From: JAFGIG01 sp964397545
GTDB lineage: Bacteria; SDB-A
Direction: 5' to 3'
DNA length: 64,000 nt
NCBI GenBank assembly: GCA_964397545.1
Contig: CAYNIW010000006.1
Span: forward strand, 1 to 64,000
Made by a program: the position numbers and the translations under genes. Numbering within the stretch: position 1 is the stretch's first letter; each line of letters begins with the position of its first letter. Below the pieces are notes generated by a model that worked only from the letters and a program-made list of their open reading frames with translations, had not been told where the DNA came from and made no database searches. Of the stretch, positions 42,338 to 50,532 are shown in pieces.

Positions 42338-42346
42338 CTGTCCTCC

Positions 42347-43729
42347 CTATTCGATTTTATCGAGCCAGTCTTTGAACGCTTCGAGTCCTTTTTGATTGTA
42401 TTCGTATTCGGTTTTCTTTTCAGGGTCGGCCATCTCCTCCTTTTGGGTTTTATCATCGACAGGGGACAGTATTGACATATGCTTTTCTATCTTTTTCAGT
42501 TCTTCAAGAGTCTCCGAAGCCACCTGATCGAATTCCGCGCTGTCATCCTCTTCAGCCGGCACATCAGGCGATGATATGTCATCTTGAGTTCCCTGAATCA
42601 CTTCCGGGGGTTCACTTTCTTCTTGCTGCGCTTTTTCAGGAAGAGAATCTTCCCGTTCTGTATCAGGAGGGTTCATCGCTTTTTTTATTCTTTCTATATC
42701 TTCGCCAAGGTCAGGATTCTGGGGAAGAAGTTTTTCGAGAATGGAAAGCGCTTTCCCGTAGTTTCCCTGAGTCTCATAGATGTTTGCCATGGTCACGCTT
42801 TCTATCTCGTTATTGTATAGTTCAATATGGTCTTCTACCGGTTCTTCTTCTTTTTCTTCTATTTGCTTTTCTTCTGCTTCTTCGATTTTTTCTTGAGGAG
42901 CGTTTTCAGTTTTACTTTCAATGACGGGATCTTCCTTTTCTCCGTCATCCTTTTCATCACAGATTTCATTTACCTCTTTATCCTCTATCTCTTTTTCAAT
43001 GCTTTCTTCAAGTTCTTTTTCGAGCTTTTCGACTTCCAACTCCAGAGAGATATCTTCTTCGAGACTGTCCATGACCGAATCTCCGGGCAGTCCTGAAGGC
43101 TTCTCGTATTCTTCTTCGTCATTGCCGAAAATCTCGTCTATCTGGATTGTCTTTTCTATGGGAAGGTCAATATCGAGATCGGTTTCTTCTTCTCCAATCA
43201 TAGTCTGGGTAAAAATCTCTGAATCTTCCTCGGTTTCTTCTTCTTTCCCTTCTATCTTTTCTTGATCAGCTTTTTCCATCTGTGTCTTCATTTGCTCTCT
43301 TACACTCTTCTTTTTAACTATGTCTTCAATTTCGTCCACTATCTGCTGTAGGCTTTCGTCAAAAGGAGTCAGCTCGAGAAGTTTTTTATAAGAGTCAAGA
43401 GCTTTTTCATATCTTCCCGTTTTATAAGCGCCTTTGCCTACTTTCTGCAGGGCGAGAAGATTTTCTCTGTCTTTGTCGAGGACGCTTATGTAAGTATCCA
43501 GGGCTTTGTTTTCATTTCCGCATTTTTCGTAACACTTGCCGAGGACCATCAGTCCGGATATGTAATCAGGATGCCTTAAAACGCCTTTTTTAGCTATTTC
43601 GAGGGCTTTTTCACTTAAATCTTCGGAAAGATAAGCGTCAGCGAGCCTCGCGAAAATCAGCGAATCGGGCTCTGAATCAAACTTTTTCTGAAGCTTGATG
43701 ATTTCGGGGCTCGGTGATTTTTCAGCCAT
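42347..43729 (-). CDS. TPR protein with long acidic linkers
   Basis: 460 residues. Residues 1-125 form three to four TPR units (LAALADAYLSEDLSEKA-like, ALDTYISVLDKDRENLLAL, RYEKALDSYKKLLELTPFD). A very acidic, Glu-rich stretch follows (about 140-300), then a single TPR hairpin (MANIYETQGNYGKALSILEK), another acidic stretch and a short conserved-looking end (NQKGLEAFKDWLDKIE). No signal peptide, so cytoplasmic. A scaffold role is likely; the partner is unknown. Its acidic linkers resemble those of the nine-zinc-ribbon protein. Confidence 0.75.
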   Translation of the reverse strand: MAEKSPSPEIIKLQKKFDSEPDSLIFARLADAYLSEDLSEKALEIAKKGVLRHPDYISGLMVLGKCYEKCGNENKALDTYISVLDKDRENLLALQKVGKGAYKTGRYEKALDSYKKLLELTPFDESLQQIVDEIEDIVKKKSVREQMKTQMEKADQEKIEGKEEETEEDSEIFTQTMIGEEETDLDIDLPIEKTIQIDEIFGNDEEEYEKPSGLPGDSVMDSLEEDISLELEVEKLEKELEESIEKEIEDKEVNEICDEKDDGEKEDPVIESKTENAPQEKIEEAEEKQIEEKEEEPVEDHIELYNNEIESVTMANIYETQGNYGKALSILEKLLPQNPDLGEDIERIKKAMNPPDTEREDSLPEKAQQEESEPPEVIQGTQDDISSPDVPAEEDDSAEFDQVASETLEELKKIEKHMSILSPVDDKTQKEEMADPEKKTEYEYNQKGLEAFKDWLDKIE

Positions 43730-43737
43730 CTAGCCTC

Positions 43738-44730
43738 CTATGACATCATTTTAAAAGTTTTAGCGATAAGTCTCAACTCTTCAAGATAAAAAGACTTCTT
43801 GTTTCCCGGAGCAAACAAATGCACATCTATCAGGAACGTCCTGTCCCCTTCCGAGACTGTCCATGTCTTAAAAGGTCCACCTATGCCTTCTTCGCTGTTC
43901 TGCCATAATCCTTCGAACCACTGCCCTATTTCATCGCTCCCTGAATCTTCGACGATACAATAATCGCCTCTGAAATAAACCGAAGCAAAAGTGTCTCTCA
44001 AAATTTTAAAGGCTTCACTTGAAAGTTCGGTTTTTTCCGGGGCTTCGAACCAGAGCAGAGTGACATAACGGCTTAAAGCGTTGTCAGTCCCGCTTCTCAT
44101 GTGCTGGACAGCTATGACATGACCGTTTTCGGCGGACCCCTGTGAATCCGCCACGACATAGTAATAAGGCATTTTTATATCAAACCCGTAGCTTGTTTTC
44201 AGAGCCAAAGATAGCTTTTCCTGATACCCGCCGGTGTAGAGCATGAATTCGATTCTCTCGGAAGCGGCTGAAAAAAACAAATCAAAAACATGGTCTGAAT
44301 TTTCTTCTATGAATCTTGACAGTTCATCGGTGTTTTTTTCTATAACTAAAACGATTTGCGGAGAAGCCCAGACATCTTTTTTATGCTGGACGCCTTGTGC
44401 AAAATCGAATCTGTCTTTTACTATCTCTTTCATGACTTCTCTGTTCTCCGGAGTTACTATGAAAAGAAGATTATGCCTTCTCCAGTAATCTGTCCTTTTT
44501 TCCCAGAACTTGTCCGGGCTGACATATTCTATGTCGAAGACATGCTCGAAAGACGGATAATAACGAGTGTCCCAAAGAGCTTCTTGAACCGCTCCTGAAC
44601 AGATACTCCAAGTCAAAGTGTCGGTGACAACCTCCACAATGTCTCTGGGACCGAAAGCATGAGGCCTGTAGTCATTTCCGCATGAAAACAGGAAAAAGAG
44701 CATAAAAAGCGGTGTCAGTTCTTTTTTCAT
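43738..44730 (-). CDS. DUF4837-like lipoprotein
   Basis: 330 residues. Lipobox FFLFSC (Cys17) after a short signal peptide. The body resembles DUF4837 proteins of Bacteroidetes: DIVEVVTDTLTWSICSG at the start, FDIEYVSPDKFW, RRHNLLFIVTPENR, KKDVWASPQIVLVIE, and a late FRGDYCIVEDSG. Function unknown; likely an envelope protein. Sits eight bases after the C25 peptidase gene and just before the TPR gene. Confidence 0.7.
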   Translation of the reverse strand: MKKELTPLFMLFFLFSCGNDYRPHAFGPRDIVEVVTDTLTWSICSGAVQEALWDTRYYPSFEHVFDIEYVSPDKFWEKRTDYWRRHNLLFIVTPENREVMKEIVKDRFDFAQGVQHKKDVWASPQIVLVIEKNTDELSRFIEENSDHVFDLFFSAASERIEFMLYTGGYQEKLSLALKTSYGFDIKMPYYYVVADSQGSAENGHVIAVQHMRSGTDNALSRYVTLLWFEAPEKTELSSEAFKILRDTFASVYFRGDYCIVEDSGSDEIGQWFEGLWQNSEEGIGGPFKTWTVSEGDRTFLIDVHLFAPGNKKSFYLEELRLIAKTFKMMS

Positions 44731-44737
44731 GTCCTTC

Positions 44738-46762
44738 TCATTTTACCAAAAAGATTCTTTCCTTCTGGTTCTGTTGTCCGGAGCTGAGAACACAGAAATA
44801 TACTCCTGAAGGCTTCAGGCTCATATCGAAAACAAACCGTCCTTCGAAAGCGCCGGATAAAATTTTTCTGCCGGAAGCGTCAAATATCTCCAGGGTTGAG
44901 GGCATTTCCGACTGCGCGACAAGCGTGTTCCCCGAAAGATACACCGAGCCGACATTATCCTGTCTTTCTCCTGCTGTCTCTTCTTCGACTGCCGATGAAC
45001 TTCCGACAAAATTCAATGCGGGGTCGCCGAAATATGTCCTGTTCAAAAGAGTGTAAAGGTTCCTGTCGTAACCTCCGTAGTAATTTTTGTCCCAAAGAGG
45101 AATCAGTCTGTTTTTCGAAGCGTAAAAAGCCGGTCCAAGGACGAACATAGAGCTGTCAAAAACGGCTTCTGCGAACCAGAGGTCCATGTATTCGCTGGGG
45201 CCCATCGCGGGGAGTATTCCTTCCCAGCCGTAACTCGTGTTGAAAGCGCTTACAATTCCTCCGCCTCCCTGCCTGTTCAGCAAAGCCACAGCGGCACAAG
45301 TTCCTTCGTGATAGGCTCCCGACATGCATGCTATAGATGTGTGAACAGCGAGTTTTCCGCCGTTTGTCATGTTAACGATGTCATTGACGTGCAGCATTCT
45401 GATTGTGTAGGAGTTATACCAATAGACTCCGTTCCTGTTTCCGTGCCCTGCCCAGTGAGTCCAAGCCACTCCTTCGTTGACAGAATCTATTGCCCCCGCC
45501 GGAGAATTACCGTAGAGGGTTTCATACATTTTCACGTGATGCCATCCGGAAGGCAGATGATTCGCGATTGATTCGCACACTGCTTCACCCGTTATAGTGT
45601 AGTATTGGTTGTCAAAGAGAACGGCTCCGGCGAGAAGACTTCTTGTTCTCCACTGTCCCTGAGGGGGATTCTGCTCGTATTGACATATTTTTCCGACATT
45701 AACGCTCAATTCCGCGGCAGACCCGACGACGAGTCTGCCTACGAAAACATCCGCATATAAATCGAGACTGTCGTTCGGCTGACCTATTCTGTTGTCGGCG
45801 GTATAATTCCAGTCTCCGTCGAGATCTGCAAAATAAAGGTCCACCGGAGCGCTGTCGTATAAAAAATTGCCGTTGGTGTCGTAGCACGCAATGTATAGTT
45901 CTCTCGGCTGAAGGTTATTTTTGTCGCCGACGAGCAGAACATAAGAAATGCCGTCCGCTGAATACCTTTGAATTATGTAATTTCTTATTTTTTCCGGAAG
46001 GTCTAAACCCGTCATTGTCGCGTTTATTCTTTCTTTAGATGCAGTGTCGCAGACAAGCCCTTTTGCCTCTCTCAAAGCCAAAAGAGAATCCATCGCCGTT
46101 GTGTTGAGAAGGCTCGACGGGGCGATAACAAGGTAATCGGCGTTGCCTTCAGAGACCGGAGGAGCCCAGTTTTCGACCATTTGAGCGTTGAAAACCGATG
46201 CTGTCACAGATGTTCTGTGGAGCCTGTCCCTTAAGGGAGTGTTGAAAAACACTTCTCCCGTTCTTTCGTATTCTATGTCCAGATAAACTTTGTCGTAGAT
46301 GCCGACCTCTTTGGTCACCGGATCCCATTGACAGGGTGTGAGAAAAACGCTGAGTATCTTAAAACCCGACTGGTTGCCTAAATGCCACCACTGAAGAGCT
46401 TCTCCGGGATAAAGATATTCTCCTTCATAAACTGAAAGATTCCGGCTCCAAATGATATCACCTCTCATGCCTATCGGCGAGGGAGGCAGGGCGGGCAGAG
46501 GCATATCGGCTGTGCCTACTGTCGTCATGTTTGATACCGAATATGATACGCTTAAAACCCTGGCGTCGAAAGGTAAAAGGATTTGGACACGCCTGGCAGG
46601 AAGGACAGGCTCTGATGTCCTGCCGAATATTTCCATTTCGGGAGAATATATAAGAGAGTATTCGCCTATTTTTTCAAATAATACCGTTGAAGCGTCAAAA
46701 TCCACCTCGACAGTATATTCATGGGTATAACTCAGCAAAGAAAGAACCAACAATAAAAACAT
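44738..46762 (-). CDS. Gingipain-like C25 cysteine peptidase with C-terminal sorting domain
   Basis: 674 residues, signal peptide at the start (MFLLLVLSLLSYTHEYTVEV). A gingipain propeptide-like region comes first (EPVLPARRVQILLPFD). The catalytic domain begins with YLVIAPSSLL and carries ISYVLLVGDKNNLQPRE, the catalytic His in THWAGHGNRNGVYWY, and the catalytic Cys in HTSIACMSGAYHEG. The last 75 residues are a FlgD/Por-like tail (TLEIFDASGRKILSG, LKPSGVYFCVLSSG). Expected to be exported and to process or degrade surface or external protein, possibly other sorting-domain proteins. Confidence 0.9.
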   Translation of the reverse strand: MFLLLVLSLLSYTHEYTVEVDFDASTVLFEKIGEYSLIYSPEMEIFGRTSEPVLPARRVQILLPFDARVLSVSYSVSNMTTVGTADMPLPALPPSPIGMRGDIIWSRNLSVYEGEYLYPGEALQWWHLGNQSGFKILSVFLTPCQWDPVTKEVGIYDKVYLDIEYERTGEVFFNTPLRDRLHRTSVTASVFNAQMVENWAPPVSEGNADYLVIAPSSLLNTTAMDSLLALREAKGLVCDTASKERINATMTGLDLPEKIRNYIIQRYSADGISYVLLVGDKNNLQPRELYIACYDTNGNFLYDSAPVDLYFADLDGDWNYTADNRIGQPNDSLDLYADVFVGRLVVGSAAELSVNVGKICQYEQNPPQGQWRTRSLLAGAVLFDNQYYTITGEAVCESIANHLPSGWHHVKMYETLYGNSPAGAIDSVNEGVAWTHWAGHGNRNGVYWYNSYTIRMLHVNDIVNMTNGGKLAVHTSIACMSGAYHEGTCAAVALLNRQGGGGIVSAFNTSYGWEGILPAMGPSEYMDLWFAEAVFDSSMFVLGPAFYASKNRLIPLWDKNYYGGYDRNLYTLLNRTYFGDPALNFVGSSSAVEEETAGERQDNVGSVYLSGNTLVAQSEMPSTLEIFDASGRKILSGAFEGRFVFDMSLKPSGVYFCVLSSGQQNQKERIFLVK

Positions 46763-46860
46763 TTATCGCTCCTTAGATTGACTAAAAACTATTTCCTTTA
46801 ATATTGCCAGCGGAAGTATAGCATGTTTTAATAGTCGGTGAACACACAAACTTAAACCCT

Positions 46861-47403
46861 ATGTTAGAACTAAAAGAATTATTAAAACCTTATCCCCAAA
46901 AAGGGAATCTTCTCCTTGAGATAAATCCCTGTCCAAAAAGACTGAACCTTTATAAAGACCTCGGCTTCAAGGCCACGGCTCTCGACATGGATCTAAATAA
47001 CATAGAAACCTGTCAAAAGCTCTCTTCCTCGCCTGATTTAAGATACGGAAGTCTTCTGTCGTCCCCTTTCGGGCATCAAGAACTTTTCAATGTCATAACT
47101 TTTTTTGGAGTTTTATCCGGTATGATGCCCGATGAAGCGAAATCCTTCATATATTCTGTCGGCAGCACCATGCAGGAAAAAGGACTCGCCGTTTTCACTA
47201 TTCCTTCCGACAATTACAAACCGGTTTGGTGGGATGAAGCGGAAGAAATCCAGTTCGGCAGAATCGCGTGTTCTCCCCCCTACACAGGGGAAGTTTTCTG
47301 CAGATACGATATTGACACTATCAGAAAATTCATGCTCGATTTCATTGACCTGAAAATTGAAGAATTCGGCAATGTAAAATTACTGAAAGCGGTCAAGTTC
47401 TGA
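46861..47403 (+). CDS. Degenerate class I methyltransferase-like protein
   Basis: 180 residues. The order of segments fits a class I SAM methyltransferase: NLLLEINPCPKRLNLYKDLG where motif I should be, KATALDMDLNNIETC (acidic loop), LFNVITFFGVLSGMM (motif IV region), GLAVFTIPSDN. The Gly-rich SAM loop is missing (EINPCP instead of E-x-G-x-G), so activity is doubtful. The last base of its stop lies inside the possible upstream start of ligA. Alternative: an unrelated Rossmann-like protein. Confidence 0.6.
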   Translation: MLELKELLKPYPQKGNLLLEINPCPKRLNLYKDLGFKATALDMDLNNIETCQKLSSSPDLRYGSLLSSPFGHQELFNVITFFGVLSGMMPDEAKSFIYSVGSTMQEKGLAVFTIPSDNYKPVWWDEAEEIQFGRIACSPPYTGEVFCRYDIDTIRKFMLDFIDLKIEEFGNVKLLKAVKF

Positions 47404-47429
47404 AAGACATAGGCTCAGAAATCGAGGAA

Positions 47430-49391
47430 TTGAAAGAAAAGATAAGGCAAAGAGATTACGAATATTATGTCCTCGACAAACCTGTGATAACCGACGAAGA
47501 ATACGACAGACTCTTTGAAAGACTTAAAAAAATCGAAAATGAGCATCCTGATCTTGTCACACCCGATTCTCCGACTCAGCGTATTGGAGAGAAGCTGACC
47601 GGCGGATTTCATACAGCACGGCATAAAACACAAATGCTGTCTCTCGACAATACATACAGCTACGAAGAAATAGAAGAATTCGACAGAAAACTCAGGGATT
47701 CTTTGAAAATAGAAAAAATAGAATACGTCGTTGAGCCTAAAATTGACGGAGTGGCAGTTTCAGTCACTTACAGAGAAGGAATTTTCGTGTCTGGCTTGAC
47801 GCGCGGAGACGGTCTTGAAGGAGACGATATCTCCGAAAATCTCAAGACAATAAGACCTCTGCCTCTGAAACTGAAGAAATGTGCTGAATCCATGGGAGAG
47901 ATTCTCGTTCGCGGCGAAGTCTATATGAAACTGTCTGTCCTTGAAAAAATAAATGAAGAAAGAGCCGCTAAAAATCAGGAGCTTTTTGCCAATACGAGAA
48001 ATGCCGCCGCGGGTTCTCTCAAAAACCTCGACCCTTCAGTAGTTGCCTCGAGAAACCTCGATATAATGTTCCACACAATAATAGGCAAAACATGGAAAAA
48101 ACATTCTCTTGCTGTGGAAAGACTTCACGAATGCGGTCTGCCGGTTTTCTACCCCTCCGCGAAGATAACAGGAGCCGGAGACCTTCTCGAAGAATGCGGG
48201 AAATGGGAGAAAAAAAGGCGCGGGCTTGATTATGCGGTAGATGGTCTTGTTATTAAAGTGGACGACATGGAATTTAGGGACATTTTAGGGCAGACCATGC
48301 GGTCTCCGAAATGGGCTATTGCCTACAAATTTCCAACTGAAAGAGCAATGACCAGAATTATTGACATCTCGGTCCAGGTAGGCAGGACAGGATTTTTGAC
48401 TCCGGTCGCGATTATGGAACCCGTGAAACTGCAAGGGACAACGATATCGAGAGCTTCTTTATACAACGCCGACGAAATACAAAGGCTCGACGTCAGAAAA
48501 GGCGACGATGTTTTGATAGAGAAAGGAGGCGAGATAATTCCGAAAGTCGTCAGCGTTCTGAAGCACGCCGAAAGATCGGAGATGTTCAAAATGCCTGATA
48601 AATGCCCGGTATGCGGCAGTCCTGTTGTCCACTACGAAGACGAAACCGCATACAGATGTATTTCACCAGCCTGTCCGGCTCAGCTGAAAGCCAAAATCCT
48701 TCATTTCACTTCGAGAGGGGCAATGGATATAACCGGTTTCGGCGATAAACTCGCCCAAAAGCTCGTAGATAACGGCATTGTGCGCGACCCCGGAGATCTT
48801 TATCGGCTCTCTGTTGCAGACCTGTCGAATCTTGAAAGAATGGGAGAAAAATCCGCACAAAACATTATACTTTCAATCGAAAAAAGCAAGAACAACCCTC
48901 TTAATAAAATTTTCTACGCGTTCGGCATACCAAATATCGGCGTCAAAACTGCAAAAACCCTTTCTGAAATCTTCAATTCCGCGGATGATCTGTCTTCTGC
49001 TTCCATCGAAGCTTTGACCTGTATCGAAGACATAGGGCCGGTCGCGGCAGAATCAATCGTGGATTATTTCTCTCTCATAGGGACAAAAGAAATGATCGAA
49101 AAAATGAAAAAAGCAGGAGTCCGTTTAAGCGGATCTCTATCAGCCCGCACCGGAAACAGGTTTATTGGGAAGGTTTTTGTCATCACGGGAACACTCTCCA
49201 TGCCTCGCGACAAATTTATAGAAATTGTCGAGAAAAACGGAGGAAAAGTATCGGATTCCGTCAGCCAAAAAACCGATTATCTTCTCGCCGGTGAATCTTT
49301 CGGTTCGAAATTTGAAAAAGCAAAGAAATTGGGTGTGAAGATTATTGACGAAAATGAATTTTTCGGCATTCTCAAAAACACAAATGTCTAA
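47430..49391 (+). CDS. ligA: NAD-dependent DNA ligase
   Basis: Seals nicks with NAD. 653 residues from the TTG at 47430. Motifs: DYEYYVLDKPVITDEEYD (NAD-binding Ia), the adenylation lysine in VEPKIDGVAVS, TRGDGLEGDDI, DGLVIKVDD, a four-Cys zinc finger (CPVCG, then CISPACPAQ), helix-hairpin-helix repeats, and a C-terminal BRCT domain (GKVFVITGTLSMPRD). The usual first ten residues are read in frame just upstream (KDIGSEIEEL) from a CTG at 47400 that overlaps the previous stop. The true start may therefore be that CTG. Confidence 0.96.
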   Translation: MKEKIRQRDYEYYVLDKPVITDEEYDRLFERLKKIENEHPDLVTPDSPTQRIGEKLTGGFHTARHKTQMLSLDNTYSYEEIEEFDRKLRDSLKIEKIEYVVEPKIDGVAVSVTYREGIFVSGLTRGDGLEGDDISENLKTIRPLPLKLKKCAESMGEILVRGEVYMKLSVLEKINEERAAKNQELFANTRNAAAGSLKNLDPSVVASRNLDIMFHTIIGKTWKKHSLAVERLHECGLPVFYPSAKITGAGDLLEECGKWEKKRRGLDYAVDGLVIKVDDMEFRDILGQTMRSPKWAIAYKFPTERAMTRIIDISVQVGRTGFLTPVAIMEPVKLQGTTISRASLYNADEIQRLDVRKGDDVLIEKGGEIIPKVVSVLKHAERSEMFKMPDKCPVCGSPVVHYEDETAYRCISPACPAQLKAKILHFTSRGAMDITGFGDKLAQKLVDNGIVRDPGDLYRLSVADLSNLERMGEKSAQNIILSIEKSKNNPLNKIFYAFGIPNIGVKTAKTLSEIFNSADDLSSASIEALTCIEDIGPVAAESIVDYFSLIGTKEMIEKMKKAGVRLSGSLSARTGNRFIGKVFVITGTLSMPRDKFIEIVEKNGGKVSDSVSQKTDYLLAGESFGSKFEKAKKLGVKIIDENEFFGILKNTNV

Positions 49392-49396
49392 ATAAT

Positions 49397-49882
49397 CTAC
49401 TGATTTTCTCTGATATTATTACCTATAATCCTTGCGGGGACCCCCGCTACTACGGAATTTCGGGGGACATCTTTCGTGACGACAGCTCCGGCTCCAACCG
49501 TTGAATTTTCCCCTATAGTAACCCCGCACATAATCGTCGCTCCGCTTCCTATTGAAGCTCCCTTTCGGACATAAGTTGAGACACATATCCAGTCGCTGTC
49601 CGTTTTAACTGTTCCGTCGGTATTCACGGATTTTGGGAACTTGTCGTTTATAAAAGTCACTCCGTGCCCTATAAAGCATCCGTCTTCGATGATGACCCCC
49701 TCGCATATAAAAGAATGACTGGAAATTTTACAATTTCTTCCTACTTTCGCGTTTTTTTGTATTTCGACGAACGCTCCTATTTTTGTCCCGTCGCCTATTT
49801 CACATCCGTATAAATTCACGAAACTGAATATTTTTACGTCTTTCCCGAGTTTTACATCGTCAGATATTACGCAATATTTCAA
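49397..49882 (-). CDS. Hexapeptide-repeat N-acetyltransferase (WbpD/WlbB-like)
   Basis: 161 residues of left-handed beta-helix repeats (VKLGKDVKIFSFVNLYGCEI, KIGAFVEIQKNAKVG, RKGASIGSGATIMCGVTIGE). It ends in NSTVGAGAVVTKDVPRNSVV, the standard CoA-site end. Resembles enzymes that acetylate amino-sugar nucleotides such as UDP-3-amino-glucuronate. The loop SHSFICEGVIIEDGCFIGHG holds the usual catalytic His. TTG start overlapping the formyltransferase stop (TTGA); last gene of the five-gene operon. Confidence 0.85.
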   Translation of the reverse strand: MKYCVISDDVKLGKDVKIFSFVNLYGCEIGDGTKIGAFVEIQKNAKVGRNCKISSHSFICEGVIIEDGCFIGHGVTFINDKFPKSVNTDGTVKTDSDWICVSTYVRKGASIGSGATIMCGVTIGENSTVGAGAVVTKDVPRNSVVAGVPARIIGNNIRENQ

Positions 49883-50532
49883 TTTATCTCTCCTTTTCTT
49901 CTCCAGATTTCCCTTGAAAAATGGGCTCTTTCGCCGAGTTTTTTCCTGTCTTTGACGCTGTGATATCTTGATTTTGAAAAATCCTGCGGAAGAGATTCGA
50001 TTCCGTCAATAATCTCTATTGTGTGCAGGAACAAAAGCCAACCGTGGTCAAGACACTTTTTATATACATCTTCAACTTCCTCGATTTCAGGATATATACT
50101 GAATTTGACCTGTGATACGACAGGGCCGGAATCTATTCCGCCTGTTATTTCATGCATGGTGACACCGTGAAATTTTTCATTGTTCTTGAGCGCCCAGTTT
50201 ACCGGATTAAGACCTCTGTATTCCGGCAGAGAGCCCGGATGTATATTTAGCATTCTTCTGAATCTCTTTATGAAATCTTCGGGAAAAATCTTGTCGTAAA
50301 AAACCGAAAGTCCGAGTTCGGTTCCGTCTTCAAAGGCTATATCATTAAAATGTCCGGAACCGGCGCAAAACACGTTTTTCAAGCGGCACCATGCGGAGAT
50401 TGACTCGGTCCATTCAGGCTCAGGTATTACCGGAACCACTCCCAATAAATCGAATCCGGGATTTGTCAAAAAATATTCGCCGATTTTTACAGCAAGAGAG
50501 CCTTTGCCGAAGAGAATCACTCTTTTCCTCAA
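49879..50532 (-). CDS. Formyltransferase-fold enzyme, probable sugar N-formyltransferase
   Basis: 217 residues. The core motif NIHPGSLPEYRGLNPVNWAL carries the conserved Asn and His, and GVTMHEITGGIDSGPVVSQ has the conserved Asp of the 10-formyl-THF transferases. The N-terminus VILFGKGSLAVKIGEYFL is Rossmann-like. It is too short for methionyl-tRNA formyltransferase (about 310), so a small-molecule acceptor such as an amino sugar is more likely, as in O-antigen formyltransferases. TTG start overlapping the upstream stop (TTGA). Confidence 0.85.
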   Translation of the reverse strand: MRKRVILFGKGSLAVKIGEYFLTNPGFDLLGVVPVIPEPEWTESISAWCRLKNVFCAGSGHFNDIAFEDGTELGLSVFYDKIFPEDFIKRFRRMLNIHPGSLPEYRGLNPVNWALKNNEKFHGVTMHEITGGIDSGPVVSQVKFSIYPEIEEVEDVYKKCLDHGWLLFLHTIEIIDGIESLPQDFSKSRYHSVKDRKKLGERAHFSREIWRRKGEIN

